Below, piece after piece: positions 34,000 through 44,284 of a stretch of 64,000 nt of DNA (its first letter is position 1; every line of letters starts with the position of its first letter). The notes under the pieces are model-generated. The model searched no databases and was not told the origin of the DNA. It was given only the letters and a program-made list of their open reading frames with translations. Source of the DNA: Palleronia pontilimi (lineage in GTDB: Bacteria > Pseudomonadota > Alphaproteobacteria > Rhodobacterales > Rhodobacteraceae). Position numbers and translations under genes: made by a program. The stretch spans positions 124,001-188,000 of the forward strand of contig NZ_JAEKPD010000008.1 in the NCBI RefSeq assembly GCF_016412875.1, in the 5' to 3' direction.

Positions 34000-35601
34000 T
34001 TAGCTGCCCGCGCCCGGCAGCACCACCCCGGCCGCAAGCAGCGCGTTCAGCACTCGCGCATTGCGACCATAGACATCGCGGCGATATTCGACGCCGCCCT
34101 CGGGCTTGGCGATGGCCGTGCGATAGACCAGGTGGACCGGCAGCGGGTTTTCGAGGTTGACCCGGGATTCCCGTCCGGTGCGCAGGTGGCGCTGGAACTC
34201 GGCCTCGGGGTTGTCGGTCTGCATCGACAGCAGCGCGTAGGCGAATTCGAACGGATCGTTCAGCCGGATGCAGCCATGCGAGAACGCGCGCACGTCGTTC
34301 GAGAACAGGTTTTTGGCAGGCGTGTCATGCAGATAGATGTTGTACTTGTTGGGGAACATGAACTTCACCAGCCCAAGCGCGTTCTGCGAACTGGGCGGTT
34401 GGCGCATCGAGTACGGGAAGCTGCGCGCGGAAAACTGGCTGAACCCGGCGCCGCGATTCACCTTGCGCCCGCGACGGTCGGTGATTTCGAGATAGCTGAG
34501 CGCGTAGGGGTTGCGCTTCAGCGTGGGCAGGTATTCGTTGACCGCGATCGAGCGCGGAACGTACCAGCTGGGGTTGATGACCATGTGTTCCATGACGTCC
34601 GAGAATTCGGGCGTGCGGCGACCTTCCTGGTCCTTGCCGATAACCGACTTCGTCTCGAAGAACGTCTCGCCATCGACCACGATCTTGGCCTTGAAGTCGG
34701 TCAGGTTGACCCAGACGTGGCGCTGGCCCAGGTCGCGGTTCATCCAGCGTTCGCGCTCCATGGACACAAGGACGTGGCCCAGGCGATCCACCGGCGACCG
34801 GTTGAGTTCGCTCAACGTGTTGCCGCCCACGATCCCGTCCTCGGCCAGGCCGTGATCGGCCTGGAACCGCTCGACCGCGCGGCGCATCTCGTCGTCGAAC
34901 AGGCTGGTATCGCTGCGGCCCAGATAGCCAAGCGCGATCAAGCGGTCGCGCACCGACACTACGGCGGGGCCGCTCTGGCCCGGCTCGATCTTGATATCGG
35001 GGATCAGCGCACCGAGGCCGCCCCGGGCGATCGCCTGCTCGAGTCGCACCTTTTCGCGCACCAGTCGGGTGTATTCGACCGAGCCGGGCGTCAGTGCTTC
35101 CAGGAACGTGTTCGGGCGCGCGCGCTCGAAACTGCGCAACAGCTCCAGCCCGTCGCGCAAAGGGGCTTCGCGCTTGATGTTGCCGTCGACCTGGTTCGGG
35201 GCAAGGATCCCGGTCTCGATATCCCGGGCGAAACGCAGGAACAGTCGGCTCAGGGCGACCTCGACACGGCCGCGGTCACGCTCGGAGCGCGCGCTGGCCA
35301 TCAGGTCGCGCAAGATGCTTTCGTCGTAAAGGCCGCGCGGCAGCCCGTGCAGATCAGCCTTCGCCACGATGGACAGGAACGCTTCACGCCGGGCCTTGTC
35401 GTCCGAATCACGACCCGTCCAGAGGGGCTCGTATCCGGTCTCGCGGTAGAAGGCCGACAGCGTGTCATCCTCGGCGGCGGACACCGCGACCGCCTGTTTG
35501 AAGGCCGTGACCTGCGACAATGCAACACTCGGGGCCAGCGACAGCCCCGTCAGCAGGAGCATGCTCGCCACAAGGCGACGCGGTTTTTCGGCATCAAACA
35601 T
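34000..35601 (-). CDS. L,D-transpeptidase (YcbB/LdtD type) with peptidoglycan-binding domain
   Basis: Forms 3-3 peptidoglycan cross-links in the periplasm. The 533 residues comprise a signal peptide (1-30), an N-terminal scaffold domain, a PG_binding_1 repeat (about 225-285, VSVRDRLIALGYL to ADHGLAEDGIVGGNTL), and a YkuD catalytic domain with YLHDTPAKNLF and the nucleophile Cys444 in SHGCIRLND. The start is the ATG at 35601 after TTGAGGA; an upstream extension lacks a signal. It is divergent from the MepK-like gene. Confidence 0.92.
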   Translation of the reverse strand: MFDAEKPRRLVASMLLLTGLSLAPSVALSQVTAFKQAVAVSAAEDDTLSAFYRETGYEPLWTGRDSDDKARREAFLSIVAKADLHGLPRGLYDESILRDLMASARSERDRGRVEVALSRLFLRFARDIETGILAPNQVDGNIKREAPLRDGLELLRSFERARPNTFLEALTPGSVEYTRLVREKVRLEQAIARGGLGALIPDIKIEPGQSGPAVVSVRDRLIALGYLGRSDTSLFDDEMRRAVERFQADHGLAEDGIVGGNTLSELNRSPVDRLGHVLVSMERERWMNRDLGQRHVWVNLTDFKAKIVVDGETFFETKSVIGKDQEGRRTPEFSDVMEHMVINPSWYVPRSIAVNEYLPTLKRNPYALSYLEITDRRGRKVNRGAGFSQFSARSFPYSMRQPPSSQNALGLVKFMFPNKYNIYLHDTPAKNLFSNDVRAFSHGCIRLNDPFEFAYALLSMQTDNPEAEFQRHLRTGRESRVNLENPLPVHLVYRTAIAKPEGGVEYRRDVYGRNARVLNALLAAGVVLPGAGS

Positions 35602-35930
35602 CTGGTCATCCTCAAATCGAACAGCAGAACCCCAAGTGCTTGATTTGGCCTGCATCCTTTGAACTCACAAGACAGCAATTCGGGTCCGCGATCCATACAC
35701 ACAATTGCGAGTGACCTTGCGGCAACATTTTTGTCCGAACGTACACGCGGCGTTAACCTTACCGATTTAAGCAAGTTATTGCCGAAGTGATGGAACCAAA
35801 TGGGATTACGACCTTCATGACCTTGGTTGCCGGACGAAGTCGTGGCATAACGTCGTCACGAGACACGAGGCTAGATAAAAGTCGCGATTAACGCGGCTGG
35901 CAGGAAAATCGGAAACGGGACGCACTCTTC
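35602..35930. other. Divergent regulatory region between the transpeptidase and MepK-like genes
   Basis: 329 bp, more A/T-rich than its surroundings, with no reading frame I trust. It contains GTTAACC (near 35753) and TAGATA (35872-35877), the latter a possible -10 for the plus-strand gene, but no clear full promoter or operator. Confidence 0.4.
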
Positions 35931-36500
35931 ATGGCAAGCAACAGCACGACGCGCCTCACGCGGCGCGGTCTTCTTGGCGCATTCGCTGCAACCACGCTCG
36001 TGGCAGCGCCGACATATTCCAACGCGTTCGGGATACTTCGCGGTGCTGGCGACATCCGCCGCATCAAGATGTATAACGGCCGAACCGGCGAGAACATGGA
36101 CACGATCTACTGGGTCGAGGGCAATTACATCAAGGACGCCCTGGACGAGGTGAACCACTTCATGCGCGATTGGCGCAACAACAAGGTTCGGGGCATCGAT
36201 ACCCGCACGGTCGACATCATGGCGGCTGCCCACAACCTGATGGACACGACTGAGCCTTACCAGCTGATCTCGGGCTATCGCTCGCCGGAGACCAACGCGA
36301 TGCTGCGCTCGCGCTCGAACGGCGTGGCCAAGAATTCGCGTCACCTGAAGGGCGAAGCGGCCGATTTGCGGATGAACGCGCGCTCGGTCAACCAGATGTA
36401 CCGCGCGGCATCGGCCTGCGCCGCGGGTGGCGTGGGACGGTATTCGTCGTCCAACTTCGTCCACATGGATTGCGGCCCGGTCCGCAGCTGGGGTCGGTAA
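35931..36500 (+). CDS. MepK/YcbK-like murein endopeptidase (DUF882, M15-type)
   Basis: Zinc peptidase expected to cleave peptidoglycan cross-links. In E. coli the homologue MepK cleaves 3-3 links made by L,D-transpeptidases. The 189 residues begin with a twin-arginine signal (TRRGLLGAFAATTLVAAP). The zinc ligands fit His138 and Asp145 (SRHLKGEAADLR) and His178 (FVHMDCG). Pairing with a divergent L,D-transpeptidase mirrors the E. coli ycbB-ycbK neighbourhood, giving a maker and a cutter of the same bond. It is followed by a terminator shared with the HAD gene. Confidence 0.88.
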   Translation: MASNSTTRLTRRGLLGAFAATTLVAAPTYSNAFGILRGAGDIRRIKMYNGRTGENMDTIYWVEGNYIKDALDEVNHFMRDWRNNKVRGIDTRTVDIMAAAHNLMDTTEPYQLISGYRSPETNAMLRSRSNGVAKNSRHLKGEAADLRMNARSVNQMYRAASACAAGGVGRYSSSNFVHMDCGPVRSWGR

Positions 36501-36527
36501 GGACACCCTGCCCCCCTGACAGTATGG

Positions 36528-36557
36528 ATGCCCGCGCCACAGGTCGCGGGCATTTTC
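36528..36557. terminator. Intrinsic terminator between convergent genes
   Basis: ATGCCCGCG (36528-36536) pairs with CGCGGGCAT (36545-36553), loop of 8, followed by TTTTCGTTT. The 9-bp stem serves the MepK-like gene. Confidence 0.7.
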
Positions 36558-36564
36558 GTTTGGC

Positions 36565-37230
36565 TCAGGCTGAGTCCCAAGCCAGCACCCCGTCCGCAAG
36601 CTCGACCAACGACGTGCCGGTCACGTCAGGGCGGGCCATGACCGACGGCCAGCCTTCGCCGTGCCGCGACACGAACCCGGTGGTGTAATCTGCATTCGCG
36701 GCGCCCGCGCAGTCCCAGGGATGGACGGCGAAAAGCGCCATTTGCGATGTCGGCACACCGGCGACCTGCGCCGCATGCTCGTAGACCTCGGGGGCGGGTT
36801 TCCAGCGCCCGATCTCGGTGATCGAGATCACCCGTTCGACCAGCGAATCCAAGCCGTTATGCTCCAGAATCTTTCGCGTCACGTCTTCGCTGCCGTTGGT
36901 CAGCGCCAGCACCCGGATCCCGGCAGCGCGCAACCGCGTCATGGCGGGCGCGGCGTCTGGATGGACGTCGAGCGTGGCGAAGCCGTCGATGACGTTGGAC
37001 ACCTGCTCGTCCGACAGGCCCAAGGCGGCGAGCGAGGATTTTGCGAGATCGGGGAACGGCGTGAACTGCCCGATCGTGTCGAGCGCGAAGGCATCCCGCA
37101 GAAGACCGGCGAACCACGTCTCCATCCGGTGTCCCGCAAGGCCTGCCACTTCGAAGCGCGGACGCAGCTTTTCCAGCGAAAAGGTCGTTTCGACCATGTC
37201 GAACGCAACGCAGGCGGGTCTTTGGGGCAT
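36565..37230 (-). CDS. HAD superfamily hydrolase (haloacid dehalogenase type II-like)
   Basis: A 221-residue Rossmannoid hydrolase. The nucleophile is Asp11 in AFDMVETTF; the second Asp of the phosphatase DxDxT motif is replaced by Val13, as in L-2-haloacid dehalogenases (DxYGT). Motif II is ALTNGS, motif III Lys is in GRWKPAPEVYEHA, and motif IV is VHPWDCAGA. This argues against an ordinary phosphatase. The substrate is unknown. The ATG at 37230 has AAGGAG upstream. It follows lipA by 45 bp on the same strand. Confidence 0.75.
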   Translation of the reverse strand: MPQRPACVAFDMVETTFSLEKLRPRFEVAGLAGHRMETWFAGLLRDAFALDTIGQFTPFPDLAKSSLAALGLSDEQVSNVIDGFATLDVHPDAAPAMTRLRAAGIRVLALTNGSEDVTRKILEHNGLDSLVERVISITEIGRWKPAPEVYEHAAQVAGVPTSQMALFAVHPWDCAGAANADYTTGFVSRHGEGWPSVMARPDVTGTSLVELADGVLAWDSA

Positions 37231-37275
37231 GGGCACTCCTTGCCTGTCCAACCCCAACCCCGCCTGCGGGTTCCG

Positions 37276-38229
37276 TCAGGCGCGCCCCAGTTTTGCCTGG
37301 CGCGCGGCGTGCAGCTTCGCGAAGTCGTCGCCCGCGTGATAGCTCGACCGGGTGAGCGGCGTCGCCGACACCATCAGGAAGCCCTTGCCCCAGGCCGCCT
37401 TTTCGTAGCCCGCGAATTCCTCGGGCGTGACATAGCGGGCAACGGCGTGGTGCTTGGGCGTGGGCTGGAGATATTGGCCGATGGTGATGAAATCCACATC
37501 CGCCGCGCGCATGTCGTCCATGACCTGCAAAACCGCCTGCCGGTCTTCGCCAAGACCCACCATGATGCCGGACTTGGTGAACATGGACGGATCCAGTTCC
37601 TTGACGCGCTGGAGCAGGCGCAGCGAATGGAAATAGCGCGCGCCGGGGCGCACTTCGGGATAGAGGCCGGGCACGGTTTCCAGGTTGTGGTTGAACACGT
37701 CGGGCCGCGCCGCGACCACCGCTTCCAGCGCGTCCGCGCCGCATTTCAGGAAATCCGGCGTCAGCACTTCGATCGTGGTGCCGGGCGATTGCCGCCGCGT
37801 GGCGCGGATGGTCTGCGCGATATGGGCGGCACCGCCGTCATCCACGTCGTCGCGATCGACCGAGGTGATGACCACGTGGTTCAGCCCGAGCTTCTTCACC
37901 GCATCGGCGACCCGGCCCGGCTCGAACACGTCAAGCGCGTCGGGGCGCCCCGTCGCCACGTTGCAGAAGGTGCAGCCGCGCGTGCAGATGTCGCCCATGA
38001 TCATCATCGTGGCGTGACCCTGGGACCAGCATTCGCCCACGTTGGGGCAGCCCGCTTCTTCGCAGACCGTCACCAGCTTGTGCTCGCGCATGATCTCGCG
38101 CGTGGCCTTGTAGCCGTCGCCCGACGGCGCCTTTACCCGGATCCAGTCGGGCTTTTTCAAGCGCGGGGTGTCGGGCCTGTGGGCCTTTTCCGGGTGGCGC
38201 TGGTCGGGCAGTTTCAGATCGCGGGGCAT
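37276..38229 (-). CDS. lipA: Lipoyl synthase
   Basis: Radical SAM enzyme that inserts two sulfurs into octanoyl groups on lipoyl domains. The 317 residues have the auxiliary-cluster motif [13 protein letters not shown] near residue 56, the radical SAM motif CTRGCTFC near residue 82, and the C-terminal [10 protein letters not shown] segment with the auxiliary-cluster serine. SD AGGAGG precedes the ATG. No lipB is adjacent. Confidence 0.96.
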   Translation of the reverse strand: MPRDLKLPDQRHPEKAHRPDTPRLKKPDWIRVKAPSGDGYKATREIMREHKLVTVCEEAGCPNVGECWSQGHATMMIMGDICTRGCTFCNVATGRPDALDVFEPGRVADAVKKLGLNHVVITSVDRDDVDDGGAAHIAQTIRATRRQSPGTTIEVLTPDFLKCGADALEAVVAARPDVFNHNLETVPGLYPEVRPGARYFHSLRLLQRVKELDPSMFTKSGIMVGLGEDRQAVLQVMDDMRAADVDFITIGQYLQPTPKHHAVARYVTPEEFAGYEKAAWGKGFLMVSATPLTRSSYHAGDDFAKLHAARQAKLGRA

Positions 38230-38320
38230 GGGCGGTCCTCCTGCCCTTTAGTTAGGGGAGGAGCGCCCGAAAGTCCAAGCCCCGGCAAGCATTTGCGTCG
38301 CGGCACTGCGCCGCGTGGGC

Positions 38321-39367
38321 TCAGCCGATCATCGGGCCAAGCGCGCCCTGGGTTTCGCGGTAGTGACGCTGAAGACGCTGCAGGCCGATTCGCAGCACGA
38401 TCTTGCCCGAGCGCGCTGCCCACCCCATGCGTTTTTCGATGCTTTCCATGCCTTCCAGGTGGCAGCAGGCGCGCAGCACCACGTCCCCAAGCCCGGGGCC
38501 GAGGTCGTGCATCACCGCATGGACCCGCGCACGGGCGGCGTCCGGGCCGTGGGCATGGGCGATGTCGTCGCCGATGGTCGGCGTCTCGGGGCCGTTCATC
38601 ATGTCGTCCCAGTTCTGCTCGGGCGTGCCCGCCATCTCGGCGATCTCGAAATCCTCGCGCATCCGTTCGCCAGCCCGCACCAGATCTTCGGTCAGGAACA
38701 CGTTGCCGTCCTTGTCGCGGCGACGCGACAGCATCATCAGCGGGCTTTCCACGGTGCCGTAGCGCATCCCGCGCGCGTCGCGATCCTCGGGCTGGGCCTT
38801 GGTGACGGGCGCGTCCGTCAGCAGGTCCTTCAGCGCCACGCGGCCCGCGGGCTTGATGTGATAGCGCGCGATGCGGCCGTTGGATTGGGACGCGATCCAT
38901 CCCTTCAGCGCCATGGCCTCGGCGATCATGGTGTCGACCGTGCCGGTGCGGACGGTCTGGCCATCCTTCTGTTCGCGGACGACGACGGCCTTCTCCATGC
39001 CGTCGGCCACGGCAAGGCAGGCGCCCGGCTCGGACAGGCGGCGCAGGATGCGGCGTGCCTCGTTGGCGATCAGCTCTTCGCTGGGCGCGTCGTCGATCTT
39101 CGTCATCTTCATGGAAGCAGCTCCAATGCTCACAACCCCGTTTGACGCGGGGGTGCGCTGACGTCCGAGACGTTGCAGCGCGTGGTCAATGAGAGGATCG
39201 TCCCGAAGCTGTTCGCATCTTCGTACCTGTCGCAGGATGGTCGATGCGTGGCAGTCCGATTGCCGCGCGAGTGCCCTGATCGGCACGCCGTCCACCACGT
39301 GGCTGAGATAGACACGCGCCTGTTCTGGCACCCAGCCCGGCACCGGGCTGTGAGCGAATTTCGTCAT
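38321..39367 (-). CDS. DUF6456 domain protein with N-terminal helix-turn-helix
   Basis: A 348-residue protein known only from alphaproteobacteria and without an assigned function. Residues about 14-52 (EQARVYLSHVVDGVPIRALA...SDCHASTILRQVRR) fit a helix-turn-helix. The conserved C-terminal domain is about residues 200-345, ending with LRACCHLEGMESIEKRMGW and GKIVLRIGLQRLQRHY. It is probably a DNA-binding regulator. It is divergent from a DUF6477 gene, with a 250-bp region containing a 13-bp palindrome between them. Confidence 0.7.
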   Translation of the reverse strand: MTKFAHSPVPGWVPEQARVYLSHVVDGVPIRALARQSDCHASTILRQVRRCEQLRDDPLIDHALQRLGRQRTPASNGVVSIGAASMKMTKIDDAPSEELIANEARRILRRLSEPGACLAVADGMEKAVVVREQKDGQTVRTGTVDTMIAEAMALKGWIASQSNGRIARYHIKPAGRVALKDLLTDAPVTKAQPEDRDARGMRYGTVESPLMMLSRRRDKDGNVFLTEDLVRAGERMREDFEIAEMAGTPEQNWDDMMNGPETPTIGDDIAHAHGPDAARARVHAVMHDLGPGLGDVVLRACCHLEGMESIEKRMGWAARSGKIVLRIGLQRLQRHYRETQGALGPMIG

Positions 39368-39447
39368 AGGTCCGTTCCCCTGTTCAGCACAGCCATTCGG
39401 CCAAGTTGTCCACAGCGTTTGTCGCCGTATGTATAAGAATCATCCTA

Positions 39448-39460
39448 CAACCTGAGGTTG
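39448..39460. promoter_or_regulatory. Palindromic operator candidate CAACCT-N-AGGTTG
   Basis: A perfect inverted repeat in the divergent region between the DUF6456 and DUF6477 genes. A further half-site, CAGGTTG, is found near 39571-39577. The A/T-rich DNA at 39500-39535 between them holds TTAA repeats. A target for the neighbouring helix-turn-helix protein is possible but unproven. Confidence 0.35.
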
Positions 39461-39617
39461 CCGTGTGGATATCATTGGCGGCGAATTGCCTGTATTGGCC
39501 ACATTGGTGACACAATATTAACACAATTTAACAGATGCGAACGCTCGACATTGTCGCCACGCAACACTACTTCAGGTTGTGTCAGGTCTTGTGCATAACT
39601 TTTTGCAGGAGCCTGCC

Positions 39618-39908
39618 ATGAAACACTTCGCCTCCCCCCTAGAATCGCTGCGCCGCCCCAAGCTTCTGATCAGCGCGGCGCGGCACGGCCTGTCGGATTA
39701 CGACCGCGCGACGGCCCTGCGCCGGATCTTGGGCAGTCCCGCACCGCTTGAGGGGCGCTGGTATCTGGCGGATCTGGTTGCGCTGGAAGACGCCCAGAAC
39801 GATCGGCGCAAGGAGAGGGACGCGCGCTATTCGATCGCGCGCCACGTGGATCTTCTGGTGGCGTTGCTGGCCGAAAACGCGGCGATGCTGGAGGCCGCGT
39901 CTAGCTGA
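39618..39908 (+). CDS. DUF6477 family protein
   Basis: A 96-residue cytosolic, mostly helical protein of a Rhodobacteraceae family with no known function. It has basic N- and middle segments (RRPKLLISAARHGLSDYDR) and an acidic/basic helix (DLVALEDAQNDRRKERDARYS). The start ATG is supported by CAGGAG. The final 8 bases overlap the 3' end of the convergent mttB homologue. It is divergent from the DUF6456 gene, hinting at a common regulator. Confidence 0.7.
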   Translation: MKHFASPLESLRRPKLLISAARHGLSDYDRATALRRILGSPAPLEGRWYLADLVALEDAQNDRRKERDARYSIARHVDLLVALLAENAAMLEAASS

Positions 39909-41448
39909 ACGCGTCTTTCATGCTGGCCTTCTTCGTCGCGATGTATTCGCGCAGGTTGCCCGCGATTTCGGGATCGAGGTCCGGCTGGCGATACTCGGCC
40001 AGCCGCTTGGCGACCAGCGCGGTCGCCAGCGTCTGGGTATCGCGGCTGCCTTCTTCGAACCAGGTCTCGAACGGTTTGTGGTCGAAGATCTCGGTGCGCC
40101 AGAAGGCGTCCTTGAAGTTGGCTTGGGTATGCGCGCAGCCAAGGAAGTGACCCGCGGGCCCGACCTCGCGAAACGCGTCCATGGCCTGGCCGTTTTCGCT
40201 GATATCGACACCCGCGGCGAGACCGTGCAGGACACCCAGCTGGTCGGCATCCATGACGAATTTCTCGTAGGAAGACACCAACCCGCCTTCGAGCCAGCCA
40301 CAGGCGTGGAGCATGAAATTCACGCCCGCCAGAAGTCCGGCATTCAGCGAATTCGCCGTCTCGTAGGCGGCCTGAGCGTCGGGCAGTTTCGAATCGCAGA
40401 ACGATCCGGCCGACCGGTACGGAAGGCCAAGGCGGCGCATCAGCTGACCCGCGCCATAGGTGATCTTGGCGGCTTCCGGCGTGCCGAAAGTGGGCGCGCC
40501 CGAGTTCATGTCGATGGACGTGACGAACGCACCCGCGATCATCGGTGCGCCGGGGCGGATCAGCTGGGAATAGGCCACGCCCACCATCACCTCGGCCAGC
40601 ACCTGCGTCAGCGTGCCCGCGACGGACACGGGCGCCATCGCCCCGCCGACGATGAAGGGCGACAGGATGCAGGCCTGGTTGTTGGCGGCATAGACCTCGA
40701 GCGCGCCGATCATGGTGGCATCGAAGGTCAGCGGCGAGTTCACGTTGATGAGCGACACCATGCAGGTGTTGTCCTGCACGAACTGCTTGCCGAACAGGAT
40801 CTCGCACATCTCGACCGAATCCTGCGCGCGGCTCGGCTCGGTGACCGAGCCCATGAAGGGCTTGTCGGACAGCGTCATGTGGGCGTGCAGCATGTCCAGG
40901 TGGCGCTTGTTGACGGGAATGTCGGTCGGCTCGCAGACGGTGCCGCCCGAATGGTGCAGCCACTTCGACATGTATCCGAGCTTCACGAAGTTCTGGAAAT
41001 CGGCCAGCGTAGCGTAACGGCGGCCCCCCGCGGCGTCGCGCACGAAGGGCGGGCCATAGACCGGGGCCAGCACCAGGTTGCGCCCGCCGATCTCGACGTT
41101 GCGCTCGGGGTTGCGGGCGTGCTGGGTGAAGGATGCGGGCGCCGTGGCACAGAGCCCGCGCACCAGGCCCTTGGGGAAGCGGACCCGCTCGCCGTCCACG
41201 TCGGCACCCGCGTCGCGCCAGCGCTGCAGACCTTCGGGGTTTTCGACGAAATTGACGCCGATCTCTTGCAGAAGGATCTCGGCGTTGGATTCGATGATCT
41301 CGATGGCTTCGGGTGTCAGAACCTCGAAATCGGGGATGTTGCGGGTGATGAAGCGGGCGGTCTCGAAGCTGACCGCGCTGCGCTCGGCCCGGCGCGCAGC
41401 CCCGCCCCCTGCCCCGCGCCCGCGTTTGCGTGTTGCTGCTTCAGACAT
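39901..41448 (-). CDS. Trimethylamine methyltransferase family protein (non-pyrrolysine MttB homologue)
   Basis: A TIM-barrel methyltransferase of the MttB superfamily. The archaeal enzyme uses pyrrolysine (UAG) for trimethylamine; this 515-residue frame has no internal UAG, so it belongs to the wider group that includes glycine betaine demethylases. Blocks such as RHLDMLHAHMTLSDKPFMGS and NSGAPTFGTPEAAKITYGAGQ are typical. The basic Gly/Arg/Ala-rich N-terminus (residues 5-25) is non-conserved. No corrinoid protein gene is adjacent. The substrate is probably a methylated amine, unassigned. Confidence 0.88.
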   Translation of the reverse strand: MSEAATRKRGRGAGGGAARRAERSAVSFETARFITRNIPDFEVLTPEAIEIIESNAEILLQEIGVNFVENPEGLQRWRDAGADVDGERVRFPKGLVRGLCATAPASFTQHARNPERNVEIGGRNLVLAPVYGPPFVRDAAGGRRYATLADFQNFVKLGYMSKWLHHSGGTVCEPTDIPVNKRHLDMLHAHMTLSDKPFMGSVTEPSRAQDSVEMCEILFGKQFVQDNTCMVSLINVNSPLTFDATMIGALEVYAANNQACILSPFIVGGAMAPVSVAGTLTQVLAEVMVGVAYSQLIRPGAPMIAGAFVTSIDMNSGAPTFGTPEAAKITYGAGQLMRRLGLPYRSAGSFCDSKLPDAQAAYETANSLNAGLLAGVNFMLHACGWLEGGLVSSYEKFVMDADQLGVLHGLAAGVDISENGQAMDAFREVGPAGHFLGCAHTQANFKDAFWRTEIFDHKPFETWFEEGSRDTQTLATALVAKRLAEYRQPDLDPEIAGNLREYIATKKASMKDAFS

Positions 41449-41597
41449 GTTCCACCCTCATGATCGATGTTTTTCACCCATACGTCTTTCGATCTGCGCC
41501 CCATCGCCGGTTTGCGCCGCCTGATGGTGGGAAACGACATCGCCGGGCGATACTGCCGCGGCTTGCGGGCGCGCAGGCAACGATTTAACAGCGCACC

Positions 41598-43184
<1,587 letters not shown>

Positions 43185-43285
43185 CGCCATGCGCACGGAT
43201 CTGCCTGTGATCCTGCGGGCGATCGTGGCCGCGGACAGCGCGATACCGAGTTCGACGCGCCCCGACGCACGGGCCCGCCCGCCGC

Positions 43286-44170
43286 GTGTCTGACACCGGA
43301 CCTGCCCCCTTGGTGCGCGCCGCGCTGTGGATGTCCGGAGCGATCGTGTCGTTCACGACCATGGCGGTGGCGGGCCGGGCCGTGTCCATTCAGCTCGATA
43401 CGTTCGAATTGATGATGTACCGCTCGCTGGTCGGTATAGTGCTGGTCGTGACGATTGGAGCGATCGCGGGCAGCCTGCGGCAGATCACGACCCACCAGCT
43501 GGGCCTGCACGCCGTGCGCAACCTGTTCCACTTCGCGGGCCAGAACCTGTGGTTCTATGCCATCACGGTCATCCCGCTGGCGCAGGTCTTCGCGCTGGAA
43601 TTCACGTCGCCCATCTGGGTCGCGCTGGCCGCGCCGCTTCTTCTGGCAGAACGGCTGACCCGGATGCGGATGCTGGCCGCACTACTCGGGTTCGTGGGTG
43701 TCCTGGTGGTGGCGCGGCCCGGCCTGGACGGGTTCGGAGCGGGGCAACTGGCAGCGGCGACGGCGGCGATCGGTTTCGCCGGCTCGGCGGTCTTCACGAA
43801 GATCCTGACCCGCCGCAACTCGATCACCTGCATCCTGTTCTGGCTGACCGTCATGCAGGCGGTCTTCGGTCTGCTCTGCGCGGGCGTGGACGGGCGCATC
43901 GCGGTGCCGCATGGCGAGGTCACCGCGTGGCTGATCGTCATCGGGTGCGCCGGGCTTGCCGCGCATTTCTGCCTGACCAGCGCGCTCACCATCGCGCCCG
44001 CCACGTTGGTCATTCCGTTCGACTTCCTGCGGCTGCCGGTGATCGCCGCGATCGGCATGCTTCTCTATGGCGAGCCGTTCGATATCTACGTCATGATCGG
44101 CGCGGGCATCATCTTCGCGGCGAATTACGCCAACCTGTGGACCGAGAGCCGACGTCCCGGTGTTGCCTAA
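43286..44170 (+). CDS. DMT-superfamily transporter (EamA family)
   Basis: An inner-membrane protein of 294 residues with ten predicted membrane segments in two EamA repeats (about 12-145 and 160-285). EamA proteins export small metabolites; the substrate is unknown. The start is a GTG at 43286. Between guaA and this start lies a 34-codon frame (43189-43293) overlapping the GTG, which I do not annotate. No operon partner is clear. Confidence 0.85.
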   Translation: MSDTGPAPLVRAALWMSGAIVSFTTMAVAGRAVSIQLDTFELMMYRSLVGIVLVVTIGAIAGSLRQITTHQLGLHAVRNLFHFAGQNLWFYAITVIPLAQVFALEFTSPIWVALAAPLLLAERLTRMRMLAALLGFVGVLVVARPGLDGFGAGQLAAATAAIGFAGSAVFTKILTRRNSITCILFWLTVMQAVFGLLCAGVDGRIAVPHGEVTAWLIVIGCAGLAAHFCLTSALTIAPATLVIPFDFLRLPVIAAIGMLLYGEPFDIYVMIGAGIIFAANYANLWTESRRPGVA

Positions 44171-44198
44171 AATACCCGCGAATTCAGCACCCAAACCC

Positions 44199-44213
44199 GT
44201 GACGCAGGGTCAC
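44199..44213. promoter_or_regulatory. Inverted repeat GTGAC-N5-GTCAC upstream of the porin gene
   Basis: A 5-bp perfect inverted repeat 72 bp before the FadL-type gene and 28 bp after the transporter stop. It could be an operator or part of a weak terminator (followed by TATTTG). Confidence 0.25.
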
Positions 44214-44284
44214 TATTTGAGCAGCGCGCAAACATGGTCATAAGCGGTCGAAGTCAACCCCTACCCGCTGCATAGGTCTTGTAA

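Noticed and set aside
39520-39535. TTAA-N6-TTAA as a CtrA box in the DUF6456/DUF6477 gap
   Set aside because: The spacing is six rather than seven bases, so it does not fit the CtrA consensus.
43189-43293. A 34-codon frame between guaA and the DMT transporter, overlapping the GTG start
   Set aside because: No Shine-Dalgarno sequence and Arg/Pro/Ala-rich composition like random GC-rich DNA; could be re-examined by conservation.
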